A stretch of 5,570 bases of DNA from Nitrospira sp. GTDB lineage: Bacteria > UBA9089 > CG2-30-40-21 > SBAY01. Under the pieces are notes generated by a model. The model worked only from the letters and a program-made list of their open reading frames with translations, had not been told where the DNA came from and made no database searches. Numbering within the stretch: the first letter of the stretch is position 1; each line of letters begins with the position of its first letter. The position numbers and the translations under genes are program-made. This document shows, one piece after another, positions 5,560-5,570 of the stretch. The stretch is taken from contig SBAY01000247.1 in NCBI GenBank assembly GCA_005239945.1, positions 1 through 5,570 on the forward strand, read 5' to 3'.

Positions 5560-5570
5560 AAAAACAACTA

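Overview
The window reads as bacterial chromosome of moderate to low GC, with strong Shine-Dalgarno sequences (AAGGAG, GGAGG) and intergenic DNA full of palindromic dispersed repeats. An ion-pumping pyrophosphatase, a non-spore SPL-type radical SAM protein and REP/MITE-like repeats together suggest an uncultured or anaerobic Gram-negative-type lineage. No rRNA or other marker is present, so the phylum cannot be fixed from this sequence.

Layout. Bases 1-434 hold no convincing gene. They carry a perfect 30-bp-arm palindrome (1-63), a larger imperfect hairpin that shares its arm (47-157), a hairpin built on the AAGACACAAA motif (239-304), and a near-consensus sigma70-type promoter (365-393). This promoter drives a 464-residue radical SAM protein of the spore-photoproduct-lyase-like (SPL) family (435-1829). 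After 95 nt, which contain a second copy of the 43-nt hairpin seen at 87-129, comes a soluble family 2 glycosyltransferase (1925-2752). These two genes probably form one transcription unit. Convergent to them, across a 66-nt gap with no clear terminator, lies hppA (2819-5257, minus strand), an 812-residue membrane pyrophosphatase of a divergent sequence class. Its upstream region (5258-5570) holds a GGAGG ribosome site, a possible promoter overlapped by an inverted repeat, and two C/G-rich REP-like palindromes at the right edge.

Function. hppA would couple pyrophosphate hydrolysis to H+ (or Na+) export and is metabolically independent of the other two genes. The radical SAM/glycosyltransferase pair is the part with unknown biology. 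The radical SAM protein keeps the SPL iron-sulfur motif and flanking tyrosines. At the position of the catalytic cysteine of spore photoproduct lyase it has Glu, and it carries extra cysteines ahead of the cluster. It is therefore unlikely to be a standard spore-DNA repair enzyme. Whether the two proteins act on one substrate cannot be decided from sequence alone. I did not find a CRISPR array, defence island, transposase or RNA gene. The best candidates for something undescribed are this gene pair and the repeat elements embedded around it.
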